Source: Actinocorallia populi (GTDB taxonomy: Bacteria; Actinomycetota; Actinomycetes; Streptosporangiales; Streptosporangiaceae). Taken from it: DNA of 64,000 nt. Under the pieces are notes generated by a model, which saw only the letters and a program-made list of their open reading frames with translations, was not told the origin of the DNA and did not search any database. The translations under genes were made by a program, and so were the position numbers. The DNA lies in the NCBI RefSeq assembly GCF_002995495.1, contig NZ_PVZV01000007.1, forward strand, positions 310,001-374,000, read 5' to 3'. This document shows, piece after piece, positions 51,781 to 59,662 of this stretch (positions are counted from its first letter, which is position 1; every line of letters starts with the position of its first letter).

Positions 51781-52971
51781 TCACTCCGTGCCGAGGATCG
51801 ACACGAAACTCACCATCTCCCCCGGATAGCCGCCCAGGTTGTGGGTCAACGCCAGGGAGCGGGAACCGTAGGTGGAGATGCGCCGCTCCTCGGGAGCCTC
51901 GCCGCGCAGCTGGAGCCATGCCTCGAACATCATGCGCAGCCCGGACGCCCCCACCGGGTGCCCGAACGACTTGAGCCCGCCGTCGGGGTTGACCGGAAGC
52001 TCCCCGTCCAGGTCGAACGCTCCGTCCAGGATGCGCTTCCAGGCCGTACCGCGCTCGGCCAGGCCCAGGTCCTCCACCAGCACCAGCTCCGTCGGAGTGA
52101 AGCAGTCGTGCACCTCGGCCATCGCCAGTTCCTCCGCCGGCGAGGAGATACCCGCCTGGGCGTAGGCGTCCCGCGCGGAGGTCGCCACCTCGGGGAAGGT
52201 CGTGTAGTCGTAGGCGGGGTCCATCAGGCCCGAGCCGTCACCGGCGACGAACGACAACGCCTTGATGAACAGCGGTTTGTCGGTGTACCTGTGGGCGTCC
52301 TCGGCCCGCACGACGATCGCCGCCGCCGAGCCGTCGGCCACTCCGGCGCAGTCGAAGACCGACAGCCCTCCGGCCACGGCGGGCATCGAGCACAACTTCT
52401 CGACCGACATCTCCTTGCGGAACTGCGCCCGGGGATTGCGAGCCCCGTTGGCGTGGTTCTTGGAGGCGATACGTGCCAGCACCGTCCGCATCTCACCGGA
52501 GTCGACGCCGTAGCGGCGGGCGTAGGCGGGAGCGACCATCGAGAACATCGCCGCGGCCGTCAGCGTGCGCTGGGTGCCGTCGTTCGGGATGGGGAAGGCG
52601 TTGAGGCCCTGGTAGCCCGAGTCCTTGACCTTCTCCACGCCGACGGCCATCGCCACGTCGTAAGCCCCGCTGGCCACCGCGTAGGCGGCCTGGCGCAGCG
52701 CCTCCGAACCGGTCGCGCAGTAGTTCTCCACCCGGGTGACGGGCTTGTCCCGCAACCGCAGCGGCTTGGAGAGGGTCAGGCCGCTCATGCCCGACTGGGC
52801 GGTGCCGAGCCAGTAGGCGTCCACCTGCTCCTTGTCGACCCCGGCAGAGGCGAACGCCTCACCCGTGGACGCGAGCAGCAGCTCGTCGACGCCCTTGTCC
52901 CAGTGTTCGGTGAAGCGGGTGCAGCCCATGCCGACGATGGCGACCCGGTCCTTGATGCCGTGCGAGCCCAT
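51781..52971 (-). CDS. Thiolase / SCP-x-type acetyl-CoA acyltransferase
   Basis: A 396-aa thiolase with all catalytic residues: VENYCATGSEALRQAAYAV (nucleophilic Cys about 90), EVHDCFTPTELVLVEDLG (SCP-x-like His/Cys motif) and GGLKSFGHPVGASGLRMMFEAW (His). It would cleave a 3-ketoacyl-CoA with free CoA. ATG at 52971, one base after the stop of the upstream HMGS/DUF35 fusion gene, so the two proteins are produced together and probably form a complex. It contrasts with the two Cys-less thiolase-fold proteins at 34417 and 35448. Confidence 0.92.
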   Translation of the reverse strand: MGSHGIKDRVAIVGMGCTRFTEHWDKGVDELLLASTGEAFASAGVDKEQVDAYWLGTAQSGMSGLTLSKPLRLRDKPVTRVENYCATGSEALRQAAYAVASGAYDVAMAVGVEKVKDSGYQGLNAFPIPNDGTQRTLTAAAMFSMVAPAYARRYGVDSGEMRTVLARIASKNHANGARNPRAQFRKEMSVEKLCSMPAVAGGLSVFDCAGVADGSAAAIVVRAEDAHRYTDKPLFIKALSFVAGDGSGLMDPAYDYTTFPEVATSARDAYAQAGISSPAEELAMAEVHDCFTPTELVLVEDLGLAERGTAWKRILDGAFDLDGELPVNPDGGLKSFGHPVGASGLRMMFEAWLQLRGEAPEERRISTYGSRSLALTHNLGGYPGEMVSFVSILGTE

Positions 52972-52972
52972 C

Positions 52973-54376
52973 TCAGCCCTCTCTCTCCGGCTTCGGCAGC
53001 GGCCGGGCCTTCCAGAAGTAGTTGTGGATCCCGTCGGAGGTGAACAGCCTCCGGAAGGTCGGCTCGACCCGGGCACCGATCTCGAAGGCGTCCTCATCGG
53101 CCTCGTTCACGTCGGTGAGCTCGATGGGCAGGCGTCCGCCGCCGTCGAAGTCGACGACCGCGAACACCACCGGCGGGCTCGGCGAGTAGGCCAGCCGGTC
53201 GACGGTGAAGGTGACGATCGTGCCCGCCGTCGCGGCCATCGGCACGGCCGCACCGTCCAGCGGTGACGGCGGCATGCGCACCATGCCGTCCTCCCCGCGG
53301 GAGCCTACGAAACCGAACTTCCAGTCGCGGTTGCGGCTGGCCGCCGAGGAAGAGGGGCGGGCGGGCTCGGGCCTGCGCGGGGGTTCGACCGGCAGCAGCC
53401 CGCGCCAGGCCAGGTAGGTGCCGTAGGAGACGGGGGCGCCGGAGGCGATCTGCGCCTGCACTGAACGCTCCACCTTGTGCGCGGCCAGCGCGGTCGTGGT
53501 GCGCAGGACCAGCACGTCCGCGCCGTCGGCCAGGGACAGCAGGACGATGACGCGCCCTTCGGCGGGGTCGGATTCCAGTGCCGCGGCCAGCAGCAGCGCG
53601 GGCTGGGCCGCGCCGACGTTGCCGACGGTGTCGTCGAGCCGGTCTGCGACACGTTCTGCGGGGACGCCGGAGCGTGCCGCGACGGCCTTGGCGGCTCGAC
53701 CGTGCAGGCCCGCCACGATGAGAGTGTCCACGTCGGAGACCTCGAGCCCGGCCTCGCCGAGGGCGAGCTTCAACGCCTCCGTGCCGAGAGCGGTGTAGCG
53801 GGTCTCGCCGAAGCGCTCCTCCCACAGCCTGGAGGCCGCCTCGCCGGGCACCCGCCAGCGGTCGACGAACTCCTCCGTCACCGAGGAACGGCCGAGTAGC
53901 TCGGCCAGGAGCGGCCCGTCAGCGTCAGAGCCGACGAGCAGGGCCGCCGCGCCGTCGCCGCCCGCGGCCTCGTCGGGCCCGCCGGGCAGCCCGCCGCGCA
54001 GGTCCCCGGCGACCACCAGCACCGGGACGGCGGCGTCGAGGGCCGCGCCCAGCGCGCCCGCGGCCGAGCGGACCGAGCCGACCGCGTCGTAGGCGGGCAC
54101 GTCCCTGCCCAGGCGCAGGGCGGCGTGGACGGTCGTGGCGTTCGTACGGTCGAGGTAGGGGGGTTCGGTGGTGGCGAACCACAGGGCGCGGGGCTCGGCT
54201 GGCGTCCCGTTCAGGGCGAGCCGCCCCGCCGCGACGCCCATGGTGACCGCGTCCTCGTCGTAAGAGGCGACGGCCCGGACACCCCGGCCGCCGCCCGCGC
54301 CGGCCACCGCCCTGATGGAGCGGCGGTCGAGCCTCCGGTAGGGCAGGTAGCCGCCCCAGGACAAGATTCCGCGCAT
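52973..54376 (-). CDS. HMG-CoA-synthase-fold protein fused to DUF35/OB domain, catalytic residues lost
   Basis: A 467-aa fusion. Residues 1-330 follow the HMG-CoA synthase/KAS-III fold (ILSWGGYLPYRRLDR, ASYDEDAVTMGVAAGRLAL, LWFATTEPPYLDRTNAT, VGNVGAAQPALLLAAALE). The active-site Cys region reads YDAVGSVRSAAGALG, with Val near 102 where Cys belongs. Residues 340-467 are a DUF35 unit (MPPSPLDGAAVPMAATAGT and FTVDRLAYSPSPPVV), but the zinc-ribbon cysteines are gone. It looks like a non-catalytic partner of the thiolase encoded next, comparable to the archaeal thiolase/HMGS/DUF35 complex that channels acetoacetyl-CoA. Divergent from CoA transferase 2. Confidence 0.82.
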   Translation of the reverse strand: MRGILSWGGYLPYRRLDRRSIRAVAGAGGGRGVRAVASYDEDAVTMGVAAGRLALNGTPAEPRALWFATTEPPYLDRTNATTVHAALRLGRDVPAYDAVGSVRSAAGALGAALDAAVPVLVVAGDLRGGLPGGPDEAAGGDGAAALLVGSDADGPLLAELLGRSSVTEEFVDRWRVPGEAASRLWEERFGETRYTALGTEALKLALGEAGLEVSDVDTLIVAGLHGRAAKAVAARSGVPAERVADRLDDTVGNVGAAQPALLLAAALESDPAEGRVIVLLSLADGADVLVLRTTTALAAHKVERSVQAQIASGAPVSYGTYLAWRGLLPVEPPRRPEPARPSSSAASRNRDWKFGFVGSRGEDGMVRMPPSPLDGAAVPMAATAGTIVTFTVDRLAYSPSPPVVFAVVDFDGGGRLPIELTDVNEADEDAFEIGARVEPTFRRLFTSDGIHNYFWKARPLPKPEREG

Positions 54377-54391
54377 ACCGGCATCCTACTC

Positions 54392-54416
54392 GTAGATTGG
54401 ATAAAAGATCTAATCT
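54392..54416. promoter_or_regulatory. AT-rich inverted-repeat operator, HMGS/DUF35 versus CoA transferase 2
   Basis: Arms AGATTgGAT (54394-54402) and ATCtAATCT (54408-54416) pair at 8 of 9 positions across a 5-nt spacer. The left half begins with GTAGATTGGATAA (54392-54404), found exactly on the minus strand at 59540-59528 upstream of ligase D. It lies 18-42 nt before the CoA transferase start and about 16-40 nt before the divergent start. Confidence 0.65.
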
Positions 54417-54433
54417 GCAATTAGACTCCCCCC

Positions 54434-55648
54434 ATGACTCAAGGTGGAACCCGGCCCCTCGACGGCATCCGCGTCCTGGCGCTGGAACAGATGCAGGCGC
54501 TCCCCTACGCGACCCAGCTGCTGGCCCGCCTCGGCGCCGAGGTCGTCAAGATCGAGCCGCCGGCCGGGGACTCCGGGCGCGGTTCGCTGCCCGCCGTGAC
54601 CGACCCCGAAGGACGGCGGGTCGGCGCCACCTTCCTGCGCAACAACCTCGGCAAGAGCAGCGTCTGCGTCGACCTGAAGAACCCGCGCGGCAGGGAGCTC
54701 GTCCTGGAGATGGCCCCGAGGTTCGACGTCATCGCCGAGAACTCCAAGGCGGGCGCGATGGCACGCCTCGGCCTGGCCTACTCCGACATCGCCGCCGTCC
54801 ACCCGGCGGGCGTCTACGTCTCGGTCTCCGGCTTCGGCAACACCGTCCCCACCCCCTACGGGACCTGGCCCGCCTTCGCCCCCATCGTCGAGGCCATGTC
54901 CGGCATCTACGAGATGAAGCGCACCGGCGACGAGCCGCCCCGCCCCGCGCCCGTCGGCGCGCTCGGCGACATCGGCGCCGCCCTCTTCGCCACCATCGGC
55001 GTCCTCGCCGCCCTGCGCCACCGCGAGGCCACCGGCCGCGGCCAGTACGTCGACATCGCCATGTTCGACACCATGATCGCGATGACCGACATCGTCACCA
55101 ACTTCTGGTCCATGGGCCTGCGCGACGGCGACACCGGTCCGCTCATCATGCACGGCTTCCGCGCCGCGGACGGCTGGTTCGTCCTCCAGGTCGCCCGGGA
55201 GCAGCACTTCACCAGGCTCGCCGACCTCATCGGCCGCCCCGAGTGGAAGGACGACCCCCGCCTGGCCACCCGCCAGGGCTGGGTCGACCACCTCGAGACG
55301 CTCCTGCGCCCCGCCGTCGAGGGCTGGGCCGCGGATCTGACCAAGCTGGAGGCCTGCGACCTGCTGGGCCGCGCGGGCATCGCCGCCGGCCCGTGCCTGT
55401 CCGACGCCGAGGTCGTCGCCGACCCGCACGTCCGGGCCCGGGACATGCTGGTGGAGCTGCCCCGCACCGACGGCGTGGAGCAGCCCGTCCTCGTTCCCGG
55501 CAACCCCGTCCGCCTCAGCGACGTCCCCCCTGCCGCCGAGACCCGCCCGCCCTGGCTCGGCGAGCACACCGACCGGGTCCTGCGGGCCGAGCTGGGCCTG
55601 ACCGAGGCGGAACTGGCCGCACTACGGGCGGAGAAGGTCATCTCATGA
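54434..55648 (+). CDS. Class III (CaiB/BaiF) CoA transferase 2
   Basis: A 404-aa family III CoA transferase: LDGIRVLALEQMQALPYATQ, LARLGAEVVKIEPPAGDSGRG, NLGKSSVCVDLKNPRGREL and GALGDIGAALFATIGVLAAL, whose Asp fits the catalytic aspartate. It ends with DVPPAAETRPPWLGEHTDRVL. It would transfer CoA to a free acid or racemise an alpha-methylacyl-CoA (the family includes such racemases). ATG at 54434; no strong ribosome site in the short leader. Its stop overlaps the 3' end of the converging thioesterase gene by six bases. Confidence 0.9.
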   Translation: MTQGGTRPLDGIRVLALEQMQALPYATQLLARLGAEVVKIEPPAGDSGRGSLPAVTDPEGRRVGATFLRNNLGKSSVCVDLKNPRGRELVLEMAPRFDVIAENSKAGAMARLGLAYSDIAAVHPAGVYVSVSGFGNTVPTPYGTWPAFAPIVEAMSGIYEMKRTGDEPPRPAPVGALGDIGAALFATIGVLAALRHREATGRGQYVDIAMFDTMIAMTDIVTNFWSMGLRDGDTGPLIMHGFRAADGWFVLQVAREQHFTRLADLIGRPEWKDDPRLATRQGWVDHLETLLRPAVEGWAADLTKLEACDLLGRAGIAAGPCLSDAEVVADPHVRARDMLVELPRTDGVEQPVLVPGNPVRLSDVPPAAETRPPWLGEHTDRVLRAELGLTEAELAALRAEKVIS

Positions 55649-56320
55649 CATGTCCCGGGCGCGGCCTGCCATCCTCTCGATCTGCTCCCGGTCGAGCTTC
55701 ACGAAGTCGCCGACGGCCTCCACGGTGACGCGCCCGTTCTGGACCAGGCGCCCGACCGTGTGCACCGAGCGCCCGTCGTGCCGCTCCACCTCGCCCTCCA
55801 GGAAGCAGGGCACGTTCAGCAGCGTCGGCCGCCGGTACTTGATCTCCAGCCGGGCCGTGGGACCCGCCACTCCCGCGACGACGTTGGCCGCGGCCAGAAG
55901 GACGTCGAACGCCGAGGCGAGCATCGCGCCGTGAACGCAGCCGGGAGGCCCCTCGTAGGCGCGGGTGAACGTCCCCCTCATCAGTGCCTTCGGCGGCTCG
56001 AGGGACACCTCCAGCGGGAGCGCCAGCGGATTGTGCCGGCCGATCACCACGTCGAACGGCATCCGCCCGGCCAGGTCGGGCAGGCCCTCGGCCGGGGAGT
56101 GCACCACCGTGTTGGGCGGCAGGGGGTCGGGCACATGGCGTTCCAGGGTGTCCGCGATCGCGTTCAGCTCCCGTACGGCGGCCAGGGTGGCCTCCTCCGG
56201 GGCGGTGGTGGCGGTGGTGAGCTCGATCAGCCTGCGGACGGCGCCCGCGAGCTCCGCCGAGGCGTCCAGCCTGCCCTCCAGCACGGGATGGACGGGATCC
56301 GTGGAGGCGACGGGGTCCAT
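55643..56320 (-). CDS. PaaI-like hotdog thioesterase
   Basis: A 225-aa thioesterase. The hotdog domain occupies about residues 95-215: GRHNPLALPLEV, FTRAYEGPPGCVHGAMLASAFDVLLAAAN (helix with the HGA motif) and EIKYRRPTLLNVPCFLEGEV. It would release free acid and CoA from stalled acyl-CoA intermediates. ATG at 56320 with GGAGTTCC upstream. Divergent from a TetR gene at 56404 with an inverted repeat between, so probably repressed by that TetR. Confidence 0.87.
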   Translation of the reverse strand: MDPVASTDPVHPVLEGRLDASAELAGAVRRLIELTTATTAPEEATLAAVRELNAIADTLERHVPDPLPPNTVVHSPAEGLPDLAGRMPFDVVIGRHNPLALPLEVSLEPPKALMRGTFTRAYEGPPGCVHGAMLASAFDVLLAAANVVAGVAGPTARLEIKYRRPTLLNVPCFLEGEVERHDGRSVHTVGRLVQNGRVTVEAVGDFVKLDREQIERMAGRARDMS

Positions 56321-56360
56321 GGGGAACTCCTTCGTGTGTCGGCGGCCGGGCGGTGCCGGA

Positions 56361-56389
56361 CCTATACGATGTTTCCTGTCGTGAATAGG
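56361..56389. promoter_or_regulatory. Candidate TetR operator, thioesterase versus TetR gene
   Basis: CCTATACGA (56361-56369) faces TCGTGAATAGG (56379-56389). The outer CCTAT/ATAGG and inner ACGA/TCGT pairs match, with a two-base insertion in one arm. It sits 15 nt before the TetR start codon. Confidence 0.45.
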
Positions 56390-56403
56390 GGGACCGTACT
56401 CTG

Positions 56404-57030
56404 ATGAGCGAGCGAAGTCTGCGGGAACAGCGCAGGGAGCGCCGCCGTGAGCTCGGCCGGGACCAGATCCTGGACGTCGCCGAGGAGGTCTTCGCGCGCA
56501 AGGGCTTCCACGACGCCTCCCTGCGGGAGATCGCCGAGCTCGCCGAGTACTCCGTCGGCGCCGTCTACGGCTTCTTCACCGGCAAGGACGAGCTGTACCG
56601 GGAGATCTTCCTGCGCCGAGCCACCGTGTTCCTGGGCGGCATGAAGGAGGTGTTCTCCTCCCCTCATCCGCCGCAGCGGCAGCTGCTGGACCTCGCCGAG
56701 TGGCAGGTGGGGTTCTTCCGCGCCCACCCCGAGTACGGCAGGCTCGTGCTGCGCAGCGGCTCGATCGCCTCGGCGCTGACCGGGGCGCCTTCCGACGGCG
56801 AGATCCTCGCCAACTTCCGGCAGGCCCAGGAGATGCAGGCCGAGCTGTTCCGGCGCGGGCAGCGGACAGGCGTCCTCAAGGGAGGCGACCCGCACCTGCT
56901 GGCCCGCATGTTCTCCGGGCTGGTGAGCGCCTTCCAGGCCAGCGAGCTGGCGGAGGAGGGGCCGGTGCCCCTCCCCCTGACCACACTGCTGGAGACGGTC
57001 GAGGCCGCCTTCGTGATCGCGGAGTCGTAA
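56404..57030 (+). CDS. TetR-family regulator
   Basis: A 208-aa TetR protein with a basic N-terminal arm (REQRRERRRELGRD), helix-turn-helix IAELAEYSVGAVYGFFTGKDELYREI (about 45-70, shown within one domain) and a C-terminal ligand domain. ATG at 56404. Placed between the thioesterase and the converging crotonase/ligase D unit. It may control the thioesterase, itself and possibly other catabolic operons here. Ligand unknown, plausibly an acyl-CoA. Confidence 0.9.
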   Translation: MSERSLREQRRERRRELGRDQILDVAEEVFARKGFHDASLREIAELAEYSVGAVYGFFTGKDELYREIFLRRATVFLGGMKEVFSSPHPPQRQLLDLAEWQVGFFRAHPEYGRLVLRSGSIASALTGAPSDGEILANFRQAQEMQAELFRRGQRTGVLKGGDPHLLARMFSGLVSAFQASELAEEGPVPLPLTTLLETVEAAFVIAES

Positions 57031-57046
57031 GACCGGCGGCTGCACG

Positions 57047-57862
57047 TCAGAGCCTGCCCCCGGTGCGGAACTCCGGCGGCACCCAGGACGGGTCGCGCCG
57101 CTCGGCGAAGGCCCTGCCGCCCTCCCTCATCTCCTCGTTGTAGAGAAGCGCGTCGAACGTCATGCGGTCGACGGCGCCGTAGCCGTCGTTGACGATCCGC
57201 TTGACCTGCAGCCGGGCCTGCGGCGCGGTGCGGGTGATCTGGACCGCCACCTCCTCGGCCACGGCGCGCACCTGGTCGTCGGGCACGACGCGGGAGAACA
57301 TGCCCCAGCTCTCGGCCTCGCGCGCGGTGACCGTGCGGCCGGTGAGCAGCATGTCCCGGGCTCGCGCTATGCCGATCTGGGCGGGCAGGTAGGCCGCGTA
57401 ACCGGTGTCGGCGATGCCGCGGAGCAGCTCCGGCGCCCGCACGGTGACGCTCTCCCCCACCACCGCGACGTCCGAGAGCATCGCGATGAGCAGGCCGCCG
57501 CCCTGGGCGATGCCGTTGACCGCCGAGACGACCGGCTTCGGCGAGCGGCGGATCGCCTCGAACGGGGTGGAATCCAGGCCCAGCAGGTCGGGGAAGTCCA
57601 GCCAGCGGTCGGGCTCGCGGCCGCGCAGCTCGCCGCCGGGCATGAACATGTCGCCGGTGCCGGTGATGATGAGCGCGGCGAGCTCCGGGTCGCGGTTGAG
57701 CAGGTCGACCGCCCGGCGGACGCCGAAGTACATGGCGCTGGTCAGCGCGTTGCGCGCCTCGGGCCGGTCGACGACGCACCAGGCCAGCGGGCTCTTGCGT
57801 TCGAAGCGCAGGTACGGGGTGCCGAGGTCGTCGCCCTTCAGGCCCGTCGGTCCGGCGCTCAT
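57047..57862 (-). CDS. Enoyl-CoA hydratase/isomerase (crotonase) 2
   Basis: A 271-aa crotonase: CVVDRPEARNALTSAMYFGV, MFMPGGELRG and NGIAQGGGLLIAMLSDVAVVG form the oxyanion hole, and VRAPELLRGIADTGYAAYLPAQIG follows. The usual second catalytic Glu context is altered (IADTGY), so hydratase activity is uncertain and isomerase or hydrolase activity is possible. ATG at 57862 overlaps the ligase D stop by one base, so it is the second gene of that operon. Confidence 0.87.
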   Translation of the reverse strand: MSAGPTGLKGDDLGTPYLRFERKSPLAWCVVDRPEARNALTSAMYFGVRRAVDLLNRDPELAALIITGTGDMFMPGGELRGREPDRWLDFPDLLGLDSTPFEAIRRSPKPVVSAVNGIAQGGGLLIAMLSDVAVVGESVTVRAPELLRGIADTGYAAYLPAQIGIARARDMLLTGRTVTAREAESWGMFSRVVPDDQVRAVAEEVAVQITRTAPQARLQVKRIVNDGYGAVDRMTFDALLYNEEMREGGRAFAERRDPSWVPPEFRTGGRL

Positions 57863-59493
57863 CAGCGGCGCTCGAACTTCACGCCGGCGGCCTCGCGGTC
57901 CCAGGTCGCGGGCGTGACGCCCTCGTCCCTGAGCAGGTTCTTGGTGGTCCGGCCGGTCTGGCTCATCGGCAGTTCTCTCCTGAACTCGAAGTAGCGGGGC
58001 ACCGCGTAGTACGGGAGCTGGTCGATCGACCAGCGGCACAGCGCCTCCTCGGTGAGGGAGACCCCCTCCCTGAGGACGGCGGTCACCTTGACGTCGTCCT
58101 CGCTGACCTCGCTCGGCACGGCGTGCACGCACACGTCCTTGACGCCGGGGTGTTCGTGGAAGACCTTCTCCAGTTCCCAGCTGGAGATGTTCTCGCCCCG
58201 GCGGCGCATGTAGTCGGCCTTGCGGTCGACGAAGAAGAGGTAGCCGTCCTGGTCGATCCTGCCGATGTCGCCGGTGTGGAACCACAGGTTGCGCCAGGCC
58301 TTGACGGTGGCCTCCGGGCGCTTCCAGTAGCCCTCGAACATCACGTGCGGCATGCGGGGACGGCACACGATCTCGCCCGCCTCGCCCGCGGGCACCTCGT
58401 GGTCGTCGTCGTCGAAGATCTTGACGTCGAAGCCCTCGGAGTTGACGATGCCCGCCGAACCCGGCCTGCCCGGCATGCCCGGAGGCAGCCAGGAGACCAG
58501 GGAGGCCTCGGTGGTGCCGTAGGCGTTGCTGAAGGTGGCGACGCCGAAACGTTCGCGGTAGATCTGGTCGATCTCCGGCGGGATCGGCGCGCCGGTCAGC
58601 AGCCGCAGGCCGGTGTTGGCCTCCGGGGCGCCGGAGTTCTTCGCCTGCGGGTGGTCGTCGGCCTTGGCGACCAGGACGGCCAGCGAACCGAGCAGCGAGG
58701 CGATGGTGGCCCCGGTCCGGTTGACCTCCGGCCAGAAGCCCGAGACCGAGAACCGCCGGGACAGCGCGGCCCGCCCGCCGGTCAGCAGCGTGCCGGTGAG
58801 CATGCACGAGATGGCGTTGAAGTGGAACAGCGGCAGCGGCGACCACACGACGTCCTCGGGGGTGCGGCCCCAGGAGGAGATGATCTGCCGGGCGATCGAC
58901 AGGTGGTAGTTGTGGCTGAGCGCACAGCCCTTGGACGGGCCGGTGGTGCCGCCGGTGTAGACGATCGTGCCGAGGTCGGAGGGGCGGACCAGGACGCCGG
59001 GCCTGTCGTCGGCGGCGCCCAGCAGGTCGTCCCACGCGTGCAGGGACCAGCGGCCGGTCCGGGCCGCCGCGTCCCGTTTCCCCACCACGACCACGTGGTC
59101 CACCGTCTCCAGGGAGTCGAGCAGTTCCAGCGGGCGTTCGGCCAGATCGTCCTGGACGATGACGACCGAGGCCGTCGCGTCGGACAGCTGGTGGCGCAGC
59201 ATCGGACCCTTGAGCGCGGTGTTCACCGGGACGCAGATCGCGCCGAGCTTGTGGACGGCGAACCAGGACACCACCGCGGCCGGGCCGTTCTCCAGCATGG
59301 TGGCGACGGTCGAGCCGTGCCCGACGCCCAGTTCGGCCAGCGCGTTGGCGACCCGGTTGGCCTCGCGGTCCATCTCCGCGGCGGTGTAGGGGGTGCCGCA
59401 GCAGTCCAGGAACGGTCCGTCCGGATCACGGCCGAGGCGACGGTCCAGCAGCTCGAGCAGGGTGCTCTGCTCGGCGTTCGCCCAGTCGGACAT
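57862..59493 (-). CDS. AMP-forming acyl-CoA synthetase (ligase D)
   Basis: A 543-aa ANL ligase, closest in feel to crotonobetaine/carnitine-CoA ligases. VYTGGTTGPSKGCALSH is the A3 loop, NAYGTTEASLVSW A5, LWFHTGDIGRIDQDGY A7/A8 and MRRRGENISSWELE the hinge. The A10 segment reads QTGRTTKNLLR, with Arg where the catalytic Lys of GK is usual. Start placed at ATG 59493 (AAGGAG upstream) rather than the in-frame TTG 59535. A GTAGATTGGATAA site lies 35 nt upstream. Coupled to crotonase 2. Confidence 0.9.
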   Translation of the reverse strand: MSDWANAEQSTLLELLDRRLGRDPDGPFLDCCGTPYTAAEMDREANRVANALAELGVGHGSTVATMLENGPAAVVSWFAVHKLGAICVPVNTALKGPMLRHQLSDATASVVIVQDDLAERPLELLDSLETVDHVVVVGKRDAAARTGRWSLHAWDDLLGAADDRPGVLVRPSDLGTIVYTGGTTGPSKGCALSHNYHLSIARQIISSWGRTPEDVVWSPLPLFHFNAISCMLTGTLLTGGRAALSRRFSVSGFWPEVNRTGATIASLLGSLAVLVAKADDHPQAKNSGAPEANTGLRLLTGAPIPPEIDQIYRERFGVATFSNAYGTTEASLVSWLPPGMPGRPGSAGIVNSEGFDVKIFDDDDHEVPAGEAGEIVCRPRMPHVMFEGYWKRPEATVKAWRNLWFHTGDIGRIDQDGYLFFVDRKADYMRRRGENISSWELEKVFHEHPGVKDVCVHAVPSEVSEDDVKVTAVLREGVSLTEEALCRWSIDQLPYYAVPRYFEFRRELPMSQTGRTTKNLLRDEGVTPATWDREAAGVKFERR

Positions 59494-59520
59494 CCGTTCT
59501 CCTTCAGGGTGAGGTTGCAT

Positions 59521-59540
59521 GGATATATTATCCAATCTAC
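59521..59540. promoter_or_regulatory. AT-rich operator, ligase D versus amidohydrolase
   Basis: GGATA-tat-TATCC (59521-59533) is a short perfect inverted repeat. Read on the minus strand, 59540-59528 is GTAGATTGGATAA, identical over 13 bases to the site at 54392-54404. It sits in the divergent region upstream of ligase D (minus) and the amidohydrolase at 59663 (plus). Confidence 0.6.
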
Positions 59541-59662
59541 TTTTTTCGACAAGGGCCCGGAGGCTATTGCCCCCTCGAGTGAACTACGGTTCACTTTTCT
59601 GAGACAAGGGTTCAACCCCCGGCCGCCCCTCCGCCCCCGACTCCGGCCACCCGAGGAGCAAC

